Shown: positions 52,848-64,000 of the stretch, piece after piece
Numbering within the stretch: the first letter of the stretch is position 1
Layout: every line of letters begins with the position of its first letter
Assembly: GCA_027382625.1 (NCBI GenBank)
Contig: JAJKFJ010020659.1
Span: 1 to 64,000, forward strand
DNA: 64,000 bases
Direction of reading: 5' to 3'
Origin: Tetmemena sp. SeJ-2015
Taxonomy: Eukaryota > Ciliophora > Spirotrichea > Sporadotrichida > Oxytrichidae
Program-made: the position numbers and the translations under genes
Notes under the pieces: model-generated
What the model was told of the DNA's origin: nothing
Databases searched by the model: none
The model's input: only the letters and a program-made list of their open reading frames with translations

Positions 52848-53150
52848 AATATAGCTGAGAATTTATAGAAAGCAACTATAAATTCGTAATTATAAAAAAT
52901 AGATGATCTCCGAGATGTTGAAGTATTTCCAAAAAAGAATTAATTTGTCAATCGATTCTGCATAATTTTTTAGAGTTTTATATCCTTTTATCTATTTTTT
53001 TGTAGTGGTGAGTAAAAAAATCTGCTTATCTTATCTCGTTACTGAGTTATGATAATGAAATTCATTTTAATTTTTGATAGGCTATCAGATAAATTTCAAA
53101 TATAAGGGTGCTTAAATTTTAAATCCGCTAATAAATATTTAACTAATAAT
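52848..53150 (+). mobile_element. MITE family M1, strongly decayed copy
   Basis: Starts atatagctgagaatttata, later gatgttgaagtatttcc and gattctgcataattttt match the consensus order. Right end unresolved. Confidence 0.5.
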
Positions 53151-53639
53151 CACTTTTTATTAAATCTCAACACTCTCAGAATTTTAAATAAATTATACTT
53201 GTCTATGAATTCATAATATTTTTAATATATAAATTATTTAATTAAAAAAATGAAAAAATTTAAAACATTAAAGTTCTAATCTTTCCTTAAAACAGATTAT
53301 ATAGACAACTGAAAAATTAAATGGCAATACTTGTGAGTATTGGGAGTTTTCAAAGGTCTATTCGGATTATTGGATAGGATGATTGTTATTAGTATTGAGA
53401 ATGTCCAGATCTTCGTTGACAAAGTATTTATTATACCATTCTTTTGGAGGCAAATCTGAGTCATCTTTTGGATCCTAGTCAACGAAGACAAAAAATAATA
53501 TTTCAATAAAATCCAATAAATTATCTGTTTAAAAACTTTAAATAAATTAATGCTGTAATTTTCCTTAAAAATGCAATAATACATTTAAATTTGCAATTAG
53601 AAGCAATTATAAAATTTAATTATAGTATGAATATGATAA

Positions 53640-54070
53640 GATATTAATGGATTAGTTTAACTTAGAAATACATAGAGTTTGGTTCTTTTTCTTAGGCTTT
53701 AAATATAGAGTTTATTTAATTTAAATGATTGCCTCAATAATTACATCACAATAACAATCTCAACTAAAAATAATTGAAGGTGGTAGCTGACTAATCAGGC
53801 GTCCAGGTTAAGTTAGGCGTCTCTCCCGAGTTGCAAAAACTGAATTTCGGAATCAAGCTCAAAGAGCTACGTATGCTTTGATTATCAAGATCTCCAACAA
53901 GAGCAAAAAGAATCCTCTCTAACTACAGCAATCAGAAGGAGTTTACCTTCAACCGCGACAGTCAACTACTCTAAGCACAGACACTAAAACTGAAACTCAG
54001 GTAGTGATAGTGTTCTCTAAGATCTTCTTATTGTTTTAAAAACAAGCTGACTCCCTCATTAAATTATAAA
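53640..54070 (+). pseudogene. Ubiquitin-like family copy U3
   Basis: Leader shared with U1 and U2, then VQVKLGVSPELQKLNFGIKL (compare ubiquitin [20 protein letters not shown]), then NQKEFTFN and a Lys/Arg/Leu-rich end. Diverged beyond clear function. A minus frame (53962-54399) crosses its 3' half but has no motif. Confidence 0.55.
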
Positions 54071-54777
54071 CAATATTCTTTAATCTATCTCTAATTTAAA
54101 ATTTAGCACTTTCTCTTTAACTCTATTTAGTTTAAGTTTTCTTTCCCTCTATCATTTATTCTCAAATAAGCATAAAACTCATTTAATTCTAACTTAAAAA
54201 TATAATTACTAAAAATTGCCTGCGAAAAGTTTAAGTCAAGTCTTTGAGTACAAATATAATATAAGAGACAATTTATTAGAATTTTAAATAAAGTAGCACT
54301 ATCTAATTTGAATTATAATAATTTATCCATTGATACACAATATATTACAGAGAAATCAATATTAAAGTTCTCTCATGATTATAAGTTTATAATAATCATA
54401 TATCGCTGCTGAGAGATGTTATGGGGATAATTAAAAGAATATCTTTGTACATTATGCTGGCTTTACTGAAAATTTAATTATTCTAAAACTCATTAGAATA
54501 ATTAAATTGTAAATATAGAATTCTATTATTTTATTGAATTATAAATTTAATTTTTATATTGTTAAGGTTATAATCTTCATCTTGTACTTGTTTCTATGAA
54601 TTAATATTAAATATTTTAAAATCTATTTTAAATTATTGATTTAAATAAAATGTATTTAGCATTTAAGAAGTGCAAATATCGATAAAATTAATGAAATAGT
54701 ACTACCTATTTAAAAAAGAAGGCAATAAATTTATAATATCCTTATTAAAATTTGAGCTTTAAGTCGAGTGAATAAAA

Positions 54778-55266
54778 ATGAAGAAATAGATTGAGATAAG
54801 AAGTTAAGAATAGTTAATGTTTGTAGAGTTTTTCGTGAGAAAACGCTACTGTAAGAGCTCAGTGTTAATGTTTCTTCTCTACATTAGCTCTGATTAATGC
54901 AGACAGCCTTTTATGAGATTTTATTAGGATGAAATTTAAAACTCAAAATTCCATATTCCAAATCAACTAGCATCACAGCTCTTCGGACTAATACCAAAGC
55001 CAGAGCCAATATAGATCACAAAGAATTTCGTGGATAATGCTATAATTACTAAAATAGGTTCAATAAGTATGAATAATCACTCAAATTCTGAAGAGTAACT
55101 ATAAATTCAGAATAAAATCACAAAGAGAAGCCAATATATTCTTAACCAAGGCTACTTTGTAAGGGAAAAGTCGTGCTCAACAAATAAAAGTGAGTTTTTA
55201 TGTATATCATACACAAAAAAGGTCTAGTAATTATGTTGCAATATAAAACTCACAATTATAAATACA
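54778..55266 (+). CDS. Candidate gene interrupted by a MITE, unrecognised
   Basis: ATG 54778; 163 codons without a TGA before the M1 MITE at 55267. Reads MKKQIEIRSQEQLMFVEF, SSDQCRQPFMRFYQDEI, PNQLASQLFGLIPKPEP, NFVDNAIITKIGSISMNN and REKSCSTNKSEFLCIS. About a dozen Gln codons are TAA or TAG. The frame enters the MITE and stops at TGA near 55517. Balanced composition supports a real gene truncated or altered by the insertion. Confidence 0.45.
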
Positions 55267-55684
55267 TTATAGCTAAGAATTTAATAAAATAGAAAATTAA
55301 ATTATATATTAAATTAAAATGGAATAAATCAGTGGCAGTTAAGGTGTGTCAAATTTAAATAATTATTACACCATTCGATTTAGCATAAAATTTAAGAACT
55401 TTTTATCCTTGCAACTTTTGTGTGGGAGAGCTCAGTAAAAAGTTATAAGCCACACAAGTTACCAGAGAACAGATATTAGAAATCGAGAATAATGCACGCG
55501 TCATATCTAGATGCTGAGGGGTGCTGAGGGGATGATTAAAGAAGAAACTCATATTAACTTTAATTAAGCTATAAAAAAGCTACAGATCGAGGGGTGTATG
55601 AGCAATTTTAACTGCTACGAAGTTGCAACTCTCCATTTATTATTTTAACCAATCATCGATTTTAATTTAATTCTCAACTATAAT
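55267..55684 (+). mobile_element. MITE family M1, full-length copy
   Basis: Starts ttatagctaagaatttaat, ends ttaatttaattctcaactata; flanked by TA on both sides. About 418 bp. Confidence 0.9.
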
Positions 55685-55963
55685 AGAATGCTTTATATTA
55701 TATATATTTTTTTAATTTTTACTTTTCATATATTACTAATTATTCCTTCCTCTTTATTTATTTGGATCCTGAAAAAATTTATTAATTTTTCACTAACTTT
55801 CCTTATTATGGCTTGATGAATTAAAATTTCTTAAAATTTCTTAAAATTACAATCTTCCTGACTATAAAATCTCTGTTTAGTTAATAATTAAAGCATGCTT
55901 AAATAAAATTGAAGTTATCTTGTCTAATCTCACTATTTAAATTTGAATGATCTTGAGATGATC

Positions 55964-56383
55964 ATGAGCTATAAAAAATAAATAAAGATAGAATAATTAT
56001 TGAAATAAAAAGTTTTTGAAAAGTCTAACTTTATTGATATTGTATTTTAGTAATAAAAGTACATAGGCATCTAGGTGCTGAAATTGATAGAAGCTGATAT
56101 GATTTTATTAAGTGAGGTAAATTATGTATGACTGTCTCCAGACTAAGTTATTTAAAACACATCTTTTGCTACATTTTAGAGGTAATCTGGAAAAATAATA
56201 GCTCAGGTCATTAGCCACTGCTACTTATAGATATCATATTAGGACTCCTAAATTTATCATATAGATATTTCATACGCTAAAACTTTTTACTAAATTTTAA
56301 ATGTTAAAAATTTAAGAAACCACAGTTTATAACCAACTAAGGATTGTGAGAGGCAAAGTTAGGGGTAAGTACTATATAAATGA
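55964..56383 (+). CDS. Candidate 139-residue protein gene, unrecognised
   Basis: ATG 55964 to TGA 56381-56383, one internal TGA (Trp). Reads MSYKKQIKIEQLLKQKVFEK, IGIQVLKLIEADMILLSEV, SPDQVIQNTSFATFQRQSG and KDCERQSQGQVLYK. Many Gln codons are TAA or TAG. Composition is moderately convincing; a gtaagt near the 3' end could be a splice donor. Confidence 0.4.
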
Positions 56384-57439
56384 ACCTTAAGAGATTTTGA
56401 TGCTTAGACAATGTTAAGCCCTTTATACACAAAAAAAATAGCATGAAATTTTTAAACAACTAGCTTTTTAATTATGAATAAAAGTTATTAAGAATATAAT
56501 AAATACATTAAAAAATAAGATTTAGCGGAGTGAATTACTGGAGTAAGTTGAGATGACACCTTTAATTAAATTATGTAAAAAATGGATTGGGTGAAGTTCT
56601 CATTGGGTTTAACTATTTAGGCAAAGCGTTTACTAGGTTAGAAAATTAAATTGATTAGGATCTCTTCTGGGCACTTGATTAGTTCCTACTCTCTCTTTGT
56701 AATTTAATTCATCATGAACCACCATTCTCTATAAAAATAAAACAATCCATTTACTAAAAGCTTTCGATTTGAAAGCATGTGAAAATTTTATAAAACAGCA
56801 GCAAATTAACTAACCCAATCCTATTTAATTTTAATTTTATATAAAATATTCTTTGCAATTTATTAGTATAAAAATAAAGATTTCAAAGATGGCCATCAAA
56901 ATTAAGTTTTGATAAGAACTATTTTCAAAAATTATTTCCATTAAATTGATTAGTGAATAAATTTATTCGTATAAATTTAATATATAAATAAGTTTTAAAA
57001 TAATAAGTAACATTATAAAACATTAAGGTTATTATTAAACAATATTATATTTAAAATTATATTTATTTGTGAGATAAACCAAAGTAATTCTCTTTAATTA
57101 CTCCCCAAACAAACCTAGTAGAATAGGTGACATCAAGACATTTGACTTACTGGTACTGACTTTCTAGATCTTATCTCCCTGTTTATATAACCATCTTGGC
57201 TATCTCGTACTCAAAGTCCACAATATTTTAAATCTTATATTTTATCTGAAGATATTCAATTAAATTTATAAAGAAGTTATGAGAGCATTAATTTTTAGAA
57301 GCATTAATATATTTATAGTTTGATTTTCAAAATTGTAGATATAGTAAAATTTTATGAGTTAAAACTCTAGGAATTGGAAATAAAATTTGCGATAATCTGG
57401 GAGCTATTCATAATCATATAGCACATGGCTTAAGGAAGG

Positions 57440-58445
57440 ATGCCTCGGCTTTAATGCGATCCTACTAAGATTTCAAAGTTGTCTCACACTTAAAGAGCAA
57501 AGGACTCAGTATTGAAGTACTCTAAAAAATGTACATCTGGAGTGAGGAGTTTTTCTGATATACCAAGACTACGACTACTCGTTTGCATAGTTGTCGAAGG
57601 GACCTGCCCCACAATACATGTTACTCAAGCTGCTGGAAATTATGCTAACCATTGTAAAGGCTATCCAGAGACAAGGAGACACCACAAATGTTTGAACTCA
57701 GCATACTTTGAGATTAAGGTCCAAGCCCTCTCAAAGTTATCTTGGGGAATTTCGAATATGCTCAATCCAAAGCTAAACCAGTTATGATTTGGACCTGCCA
57801 TCAAACTCATAGATCAGATCCGTGAGATAAAGATAATTAAGTGAGTTGAATCGCGAATAGTAGAAATTAGATCAGAAATGAGAGTCTTAATAACTATATC
57901 ATCAAGAAGAATATTCTCTGGCTTTAAAAGAAAAGTGGGTGGTAAGATTATAATATTATAGGAAAATATTAGATTTGAATTAAATAATGCCATCCCATTG
58001 GTTAATCACTGATCTCTCTAGGGAAATCCAATCAGGATGTAATTATTTCATTAGACAACTTAATAAATTTAAATAGCCAACTATATTAGAGTTAAATTAT
58101 ATTAGCCCATCATGATCATTTGTTCACTATCAGGCTACTCATCTAATAATTAAGACTCTCATTTCCGATCCTATTTCTACTATTCGCGATTCAACTAACT
58201 TAATTATCTTTAGCAGAGATAGTGGGAGCCAACTTAGCCTCAACACCTACTCGATGGGTCTCATAGTTTGCTGAGGCTTCTTAAAATAGCCCTTGCTTTC
58301 CCTCACTACTCAGCATAACTTAGTGAAAAAGGCACTACTCTTCAACTGTCTGCTGTCAGAATACTCGTATTATGAGGAGTGGCTCATGCAGTCTTCAGCA
58401 AATTTTAATGGCATCAAACTAAAACATCGCAAGACGTTAGAGTGA
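57440..58445 (+). pseudogene. Protein-kinase-like gene K2, split by a TA-flanked TIR element
   Basis: Paralog of K1: ALMRSYQDFKVVSHLKSKG, GVFLIYQDYDYSFAQL, YMLLKLLEIMLTIVKAIQ and LGEFRICSI before the insertion; SLNTYSMGLIVCWGFLK then LLFNCLLSEYSYYEEWLM and TGA 58443-58445 after it. HRD and DFG are lost, as in K1 and K4. At 57828 a 383-bp element starts; excising it with one TA makes the flanks align base for base in length with K1 (cgtgagatagcagagatag against cgtgaggcagcagagatag). K2 retains 4 nt that K1 lacks near 58290. Confidence 0.75.
57828..58212 (+). mobile_element. TA-flanked 383-bp TIR element inside kinase-like gene K2
   Basis: Terminal inverted repeats of 63 bp (57828-57890 and 58150-58212), three mismatches or so, outermost sequence TAAAGATAATTAAG. 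The boundary TA is present at both ends, as expected for Tc1/mariner-type MITEs or for ciliate internal eliminated sequences. Interior contains ggttaatcactgatctct, also found near 43300. Confidence 0.9.
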
Positions 58446-58593
58446 TTTTAAGATGGCTATATATATATAGAGCCATTATTTATTTTTTTGAAGATTAAGT
58501 TTTATCCTCTATTTTTCTTCATGAATATCAAAATATTTCAGTAGCCATATAATATGGAGCTACATATAATCAATTAATACTATTATTCTAAAT

Positions 58594-59016
58594 ATGGAAT
58601 AAGTCAAGAATTTTGTCAAATTTTTTAATAAAGAGAATTAATTGAAGTAAATAGTGAGTTGTAGGAATAAGATGAAAATCCGATTCATTGATATAGATAT
58701 GATTAGCTCTTTAAATAGAGATCTTTGGTTTAAAATATGGTTCAATTCCAACGTGAATTGGAGTTTAATATAATGTTTTAGAGATATTATTAAAACTCTA
58801 ATTTTTAATTTTATTACTCTCTCAAAATCAGTGATTAACCGATTGGGTGAAATAAAATTTAATAAAAAAACTTTTATTTTCCTTTATAATAATTCGAATA
58901 TATCGCCCCTTACTTTTGTTTTAAGCCTTATAATATTCTCTTAGATAGAACCTACTTCTTAAAGCAAATTTATTCATATTCTCATAAACCATGATTCACA
59001 ACTTATTTCTCAATGA
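58594..59016 (+). CDS. Candidate 140-residue ORF, unrecognised
   Basis: ATG 58594 to TGA 59014-59016 with no internal TGA. Reads MEQVKNFVKFFNKENQLKQ, NKMKIRFIDIDMISSLNRD, SVINRLGEIKFNKKTF. Rich in K, N, I, F as expected of AT-rich noise, so support is weak despite the clean frame. Confidence 0.3.
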
Positions 59017-59107
59017 CTATTTTTTTAATGATCGAGTTTTGCACGCTGAGAGTGGGGGTGGGAATTATTATAAATGTTTTTAATCAGTAATGATTAGAAG
59101 AATAAGA

Positions 59108-60127
59108 ATGAAAAAATTCTCAATTTATAATTTTTTAAAATCTGATTTGATATAATATAGTTAATCTATAATTTAAATTTTCCCTTATTAATCTATTTTA
59201 AAAATTTTTACTCATTATTATTTCCCTCATAGATGGAAACTGCCTAAGGGATTTTTTAATTCGTTAATTCCTTATCCGTTAACTCATAAAAATTTACTAT
59301 ATCTACAATTTTTAAAATCAAACGATAAATATATTAATGCTTCTTAATTTGGTTGTACACTTTTTTTAATTTACGGTTGAGAGAATGAAATTAAAAAATT
59401 TAACTAAGAATTTAAAAGAAATTGGTATAAGCCCTTTAGAAAGCAAAAGTTAAATCTCAAGACTGGAGACAAAAGAAAGAGAGAAATATACTAACTTCTA
59501 AAATATTTAAAATTTATTCATTATTAATTACTCATTTTCTGTGAATTTTCTATTAAAAAAAAAGAAATGATTTAAAGTTCAAGAAGAAGATCGAATTTGT
59601 ATGGTCATATTATTTAAATATAAAGAGTTTCCTTAATTCTTTAAACCAAATACGACAAAAAATAAATTAAAAACATGAATTGAAAAATTGGATCTTTTGA
59701 TAAACTCTACTTTTGTAAATGTAGAGAAATAGTTGAAAGATTTATATAGAGTTTATAAATTAATAGGGCGAAGAAGTATTCTTTTTTTCTTGCAGATTTC
59801 ATATATAATAAATAGGAATTAATTAAATTTAAAAAAGAAATTGATTTGATTTTGATAAAGTTATATTTTATTTAATTTACAAGTGAGACATTTTGTTTCA
59901 GCGGATAAGGAATTAAATTTATATTTATTATAATATAATATAATTTTAATTTGAAAAATTTCGAAAGTGAAAATTTATTTAACTTAAATTAATTTTTATT
60001 AGTTATTATTAATCGCATTTAGAGAGAAATAATTTCAAACTGGTTTAATGAAATTTTTAAATAAATAAGTTTAGTTAAGAAATTTACTTATTATAATGGA
60101 AAGCATTAGGGTTTGGCTCACAAATGA
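59108..60127 (+). CDS. Candidate 339-residue ORF, unrecognised
   Basis: ATG 59108 to TGA 60125-60127, two internal TGA (Trp). Segments such as HRWKLPKGFFNSLIPYP, NQEFKRNWYKPFRKQKLN and KTGDKRKREIYQLLKYL look protein-like; other parts are K/I/F/N-rich. The length is not decisive under a TGA-only stop. Confidence 0.3.
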
Positions 60128-60571
60128 AAATCGGACCAGAGTAGGGAAGATTATAAGGGCCCTCCTCATTAAACTATAATATTGAGAATTTTCTTCAATT
60201 TATTATTAAAATTCTCACATTCTATTCATTAATTAGTTTTCTTTTGCTGCTGTATGAGCAAATTACACTATTTTTGCATTTGTTTATTTCAACCTGTGAT
60301 AAATTATTTTATCTACCAATAAAGTTGAGAATTTAAAGAAAAATAAAATCAATTATTGTCAAATTTCAGTAATTATACTAGAGAATTTAATACAGAATCA
60401 TTGATCATTTTTCTTTGAAATTGAAGCTGTTTGAGTCCTTGTTGGCTATTCTTTAATTAATTAAGTTTTTAATTTGATATATCTTTAAATTTAAAAGTGG
60501 AACTCTTACATAGGATGGTATATCGTTGTTCTTAACTAGTACGATAAGTGCTGGTTTTGAAAAATGATTAT

Positions 60572-61155
60572 TATAGGATGAATACGATTAGTTGATTAGA
60601 GGTCAATATTTCATAAATAAACCGTAATTTAATAAACTTATTTTGATTTATAATGTAAATGAAGAATGAGAGGGGAGCTGATCATATAACTTCGAGATGC
60701 ACCACACCTTCTTCACTTTCACAATAGTTGGTTTCATTGAAAATGTTCAATAGGAAAGCTCATTTGACTTGAGCATATCCTAAAATGGTAAAATATGCGT
60801 TTTACATCTAAATTATTTTAGATAGAGTGAGGAAGGCAAAGAAGACTTTGAGCTGAATCGATCATTAATCTAGTACAAATCCAGATTCAAGGACTCTGCG
60901 TGGAGCAGTTGTCTCCTCTCACGCGGTAAGCTATTTTTATAAATGACTTATGATTAATCTTAAAGAGAAAATAGAGAGAAACAGAAACAGCAAATAGAAT
61001 GCATAAAAATAAATAAGGATCAACTCAAACTAAATAAAGTGCACTTTTGAAAATGAGAGCATCGCCCTTTGAATCAATTTTATCCACTTGCAAATTCTAA
61101 TTCGTTTATTTTAAGTAATAATGACCTCTAATCAACTAATCGTATTCACCCTATA
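60572..61155 (+). mobile_element. Non-autonomous element with 34-bp TIRs
   Basis: 60572-60605 and 61122-61155 are reverse complements with one mismatch (tataggatgaatacgatta; gttgattagaggtca). Interior 516 bp includes an open plus frame reading FEMHHTFFTFTIVGFIENV and EGKEDFELNRSLI. Ends in TATA on both sides. Confidence 0.9.
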
Positions 61156-61169
61156 ATTCCATTCCCTAA

Positions 61170-61200
61170 AATTTACTTTACTTTACTTTACTTTACTTTA
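61170..61200 (+). repeat. ACTTT tandem repeat
   Basis: Five to six copies of actttactttacttt directly before the U5 coding start. Confidence 0.8.
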
Positions 61201-61739
61201 AAAGTGGAAGCTAACAGCTCTAACAGCAGCAATAGCAATAACAAAGACTCTTTAGGAGAAGTCAAGCAAACGCTATTAAAAAATAAAGGCCAAGATTAAA
61301 GACAAGGAGGGAACCAAAAAAACCCAAAAGATACAAATAGTTTCAGAGAGTTCATCAACAAGAGAAATACTCAAAAAAATTTAAACTTTTACTATACGAG
61401 CCCTTCGAAATAGGAAACAAAAACTAACTTTGACCAACTATAAATTAAAAGGATTCTACTCTCCAATTTAAAAAAATAAAAAAGTAAACTTAAAAAAAAA
61501 GGAATAAATGGGGGGTGGAGTTTTGACAAAATCTACATATTGGGGGTGTAAAATTTTTAAATTTGTATATTTAAAAAGAAAAAATAATTCACCTTTTTAA
61601 GAGTTGATCCTCTTGATTAAAGTTTTTTTCTATCTATCAGCATTAATTTTTCATATATTACACTTTTTATAAATTTAAAAATTTTTAAATCTTTCTTTTA
61701 TCTACGTTTTTATGGAGCCCCCGGCAAGAGTTAAAAACG

Positions 61740-61930
61740 ATTCAAATTCATGAAGATGTTATTGAGGATGAATGTGACGATCGTATTTGCCTATAAAGAT
61801 GAACAAAGAAGAAAGCTATATATAATAAACATCATATCAAGGGGTTAATCTGACATTTTAACTATTACGATGATTCAAATTCTCAATTATATTTTAAAAA
61901 ATCTTCAAATTTAATTAAATTGTCTACTAG
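61740..61930 (+). mobile_element. Decayed M1 MITE right half
   Basis: gaagatgttattgaggatg, gatgaacaaagaagaaagc, atcaaggggttaatctgac and the end aaatttaattaaattgtctac follow the M1 order with many changes. Confidence 0.5.
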
Positions 61931-61960
61931 GCAATTCTTGATTTCTATTATTAAACTCTG

Positions 61961-62248
61961 ATGGAAAATTTTTTCGATAATATCTTACCTAAAATAATGG
62001 CCTTGACTATTTCCAAGCTAAAGCATTACCTCATGGGAAAGTAAAAATGATACTGGCTGTATAGAAATCTAAGATATGCATATTAGCAATGAAATCTATT
62101 GTTAGATAGTACTTCGTTTCTACTGATAATTATATCATAATTTTATTCTGAATTCGCTCTTTTCTAATTTCAAAGTTTAAGATTTTTATAAGAACAAATT
62201 TCTATCATGATTGATCCTAAACCTATTTAAGTGAATTTATTTAAATGA
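61961..62248 (+). CDS. Candidate 95-residue ORF, unrecognised
   Basis: ATG 61961 to TGA 62246-62248, two internal TGA. Reads MENFFDNILPKIMALTISKL and KHYLMGKQKWYWLYRNLRY. Weak support. Confidence 0.25.
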
Positions 62249-62280
62249 ATTGCTAATAACTTTTAATTTAGTTTGCGTAA

Positions 62281-62742
62281 ATGTGCTACACAAAAATTAA
62301 TTTACCTCTTATTAGGTTAATGATTGATTTATGACTAGATCAGACTCTTTTTATATGTAAAATCATTTAATTTTAGTCTGTTTAAGGAACTTAATAAATT
62401 ATGAAGTTAAAATAACATTGTAAAAATTTAAATAATATATTAAAATTCTATAAAGAGGTAATTTTTTAATCAAGAATATTTTTAACTTTTTTTTCTATTT
62501 TAGCACTATAATTTGCTAAGCTTTTATTGCAAGCATAATTTAGGACAAATAAAATTATAGGGACCCAAAAATTTAAAATAGATTCAGCAAAATACTAAAA
62601 TTAGAACAAAAACTAAATTTACAAAAACATAACTTCCAAAATAAATTATAATTTATTGCATGAGTCTAGTTATTTAGAGATTAAAGTAAAAGATACTAGC
62701 TCAACGAAAATTTAATACTCTCTTTTATAGAGCTTTATATGA
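62281..62742 (+). CDS. Candidate 153-residue ORF, unrecognised
   Basis: ATG 62281 to TGA 62740-62742, one internal TGA. Reads MCYTKINLPLIRLMIDLW, FQSVQGTQQIMKLKQHCK, LLQAQFRTNKIIGTQKFK and HESSYLEIKVKDTSSTKI. Charged C-terminal half is more convincing than the rest. Confidence 0.3.
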
Positions 62743-62749
62743 TTCAAAA

Positions 62750-63640
62750 AGTTCATAAAAAGTTTTTATATATTTTCACTTTCTTTGTGAGAATTTTGAA
62801 TCTCTAAAAACGTACATCTCTATTTAACTAATGATTGGCTCTATAAAATTACTAAAAAAAATTATATAATAATTCAGGTTTATTTATAAGTTTTCTTAAA
62901 TTCTATTTCATTTATATATAAGGATGTTCTTGTTTTGATGTTTTTTCCTAACCGAGAGTAGTTTTCTAAATATGTTTAGTTTCCTACTTAGGTGCATTCA
63001 TAGATAGAGGTTTAGCTCTTGAGGCTGTAGGTGTCTGAAACCTATTTGCATTAGGCTTCCTGGATGAAGTTTATTTGAATTGCTTTTGAGCATTTAAATA
63101 GTAAATTTAAATAAATTGGCTTTTACCCCTAAATATATATTATTTAAGCATTAAGCTTATTTATTCTAAAATTATAAAAATTAAAATACGCAATGAGCGA
63201 ACATTATTTGTGACGAGGATTCAAATCCAATTTATTTTGAATGACAATCCAAAAATTTAATATTGCTCCGTAAAATTATTTATTAATTTAAAATTTAAAT
63301 TAATAAGCTTAAAAAATAATAAGATAATCAATATTGCTCTTATTTATTCCTAATTTTTGAGCAAATTATTTTTGCTACAAAAAATATAACTTTATTATAA
63401 ATTTTAGTAATTAAATAATAAAACTTTTTAAATAAATGGCAACATTTTTTAATATAGTTTACAATAAAAATATTGAGCAAATCAATCAAATGGTCAAATT
63501 TTAAAATAAATACTCCTAATAATTGGTAAAATCCCCAATATTCAAGAGAAAATTGCTTAGTGCGAAACGAGATTATCTTACTATATTACTTAGTTATTCT
63601 TAAATTTACAATTATTTAGAGTAGCTACATTTTCGATCAT
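62750..63640. other. AT-rich stretch, nothing firm
   Basis: A plus frame 62831-63196 is open only by reading four TGA as Trp. No motif or repeat recognised. Confidence 0.4.
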
Positions 63641-63733
63641 TCACGCATTCATTGTCTTTGTCAAGAGAGTATCAAGTGAGATAGCCCTTGCGAACGAGAG
63701 AGACCTCAAAAACATTTCTAGCTCTCAAAAGGA

Positions 63734-64000
63734 ATGACTAAAATTGATTATCACCTCTCAATCTGCTTCTTGAATATCAAAGTTGAGCCGCCTAAAACTG
63801 GTAAGAAAAGCCTTGCATCAATCTTGCACCGAGAGATGAACACAACTCAGAATATTTTCTTGATGTGTGCATTGTTTGGCTTCACCTCGCCAAGAATGAA
63901 ATACTCAGATAGAAAGTGAATCCTAATCAGGACCCTCTTCGCAGTGTGGCATTCAGAGTATTTCAAGCTCCGTATTAGTGAGAACTACTCAGCGGCGATT
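63734..64000 (+). CDS. Coding-like ORF running off the window edge
   Basis: ATG 63734 reads MTKIDYHLSICFLNIKVEPP, KTGKKSLASILHREMNTTQN, FLMCALFGFTSPRMKYSDRK and, through one TGA as Trp, to the last base. The PP-x-x-GKK...R...FL order vaguely recalls PX domains. The minus strand is also open but needs several TGA as Trp. GC content is higher than upstream. Confidence 0.35.

Larger units (their letters stand above)
60420..61460 (+). pseudogene. Ubiquitin-like family copy U5, interrupted
   Basis: Leader (gagtccttgttggctattc, ctttaaatttaaaagtggaa) at 60430-60520 matches the other copies. Coding resumes at 61195 with a Gln run (cagctctaacagcagcaa) as in U4, then AAGIKDKEG-like KAKIKDKEG (ubiquitin KAKIQDKEG) at about 61285-61310 and a Lys-rich end QKLTLTNYKLK. 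The word aaaagtggaa occurs on both sides of the intervening 680 bp, which contains a TIR element and an ACTTT repeat. Confidence 0.6.

Noticed and set aside
53962..54399. Minus-strand 145-codon ORF crossing ubiquitin-like copy U3
   Set aside because: Needs a TGA as Trp and has AT-noise composition; the plus-strand ubiquitin similarity explains the conserved part better.
58695..58760. tRNA-like string (tagctctttaaatagag ... ggttcaattcc)
   Set aside because: Only three pairs in each of the D and T stems and no anticodon stem; treated as chance in AT-rich DNA.
63640..64000. Minus-strand reading at the right edge resembling a PH domain (RRWVVLTNTELEIL)
   Set aside because: Requires many TGA as Trp in a short stretch, while the plus frame needs one; left as a low-confidence plus ORF.
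1..64000. CRISPR arrays, rRNA genes, bacterial operons or riboswitches
   Set aside because: No regularly spaced repeats, no rRNA-like conserved blocks, and gene style, introns and code are eukaryotic.

Overview
Eukaryotic sequence, almost certainly nuclear DNA of a ciliate. Recognisable protein domains are readable only if TAA and TAG are glutamine and TGA is sometimes tryptophan. Examples are transposases, protein-kinase-like genes, a ubiquitin-like gene, zinc fingers and an SF3 helicase. Most recognisable genes also end in TGA. That pattern fits the ambiguous karyorelict code (Loxodes/Parduczia type, NCBI table 27) best, with Condylostoma (table 28) as the alternative. Introns, where I can see them, are GT-AG and tiny (about 17-45 nt, rarely longer). 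No rRNA, tRNA, CRISPR or prokaryotic operon structure was seen.

Layout. 1-3.1 kb: AT-rich, homopolymer-distorted sequence carrying a degraded copy of a GC-rich block found again at 20.1-20.3 kb. 3.5-12.8 kb: dense gene cluster with two paralogous zinc-finger genes, two kinase-like genes, a ubiquitin-like gene, two members of an unnamed gene family (here called family F), a large unrecognised gene and two damaged Tc1/mariner-type (DD34E) transposons. 12.9-19.6 kb: AT-rich, with MITEs, a second ubiquitin-like copy and weak small genes. 19.68-22.16 kb: a 2.48-kb element with 183-bp terminal inverted repeats (TIRs), carrying an SF3-helicase (Rep-like) gene and a divergent small ORF. 22.3-25.3 kb: a Gln-rich gene and a GNAT/zinc-finger gene. 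27.4-29.1 kb: two long perfect palindromes. 29.6-35.4 kb: GC-richer island with an apparently intact DD34E transposase, a third family F gene and other coding sequence. 36-43 kb: AT-rich, MITEs, a third palindrome, a third transposase-like ORF. 43.6-46.4 kb: a giant palindrome (two 1,260-bp arms, 308-bp loop) with a gene in each arm and an ORF across the loop. 46.9-64 kb: more kinase-like and ubiquitin-like paralogs, MITEs, and candidate small genes.

The window behaves as a repeat- and transposon-rich germline-like or unedited ciliate genome. Small gene families (kinase-like K1-K4, family F1-F3, ubiquitin-like U1-U5, zinc-finger Z1-Z2) are scattered and often interrupted by TIR elements. The consensus appears to contain many single-base homopolymer errors: frameshifts in otherwise good genes fall repeatedly in A or T runs. 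Because only TGA can stop, long open frames arise by chance in this AT-rich DNA, so ORF calls resting only on length and composition carry low confidence.
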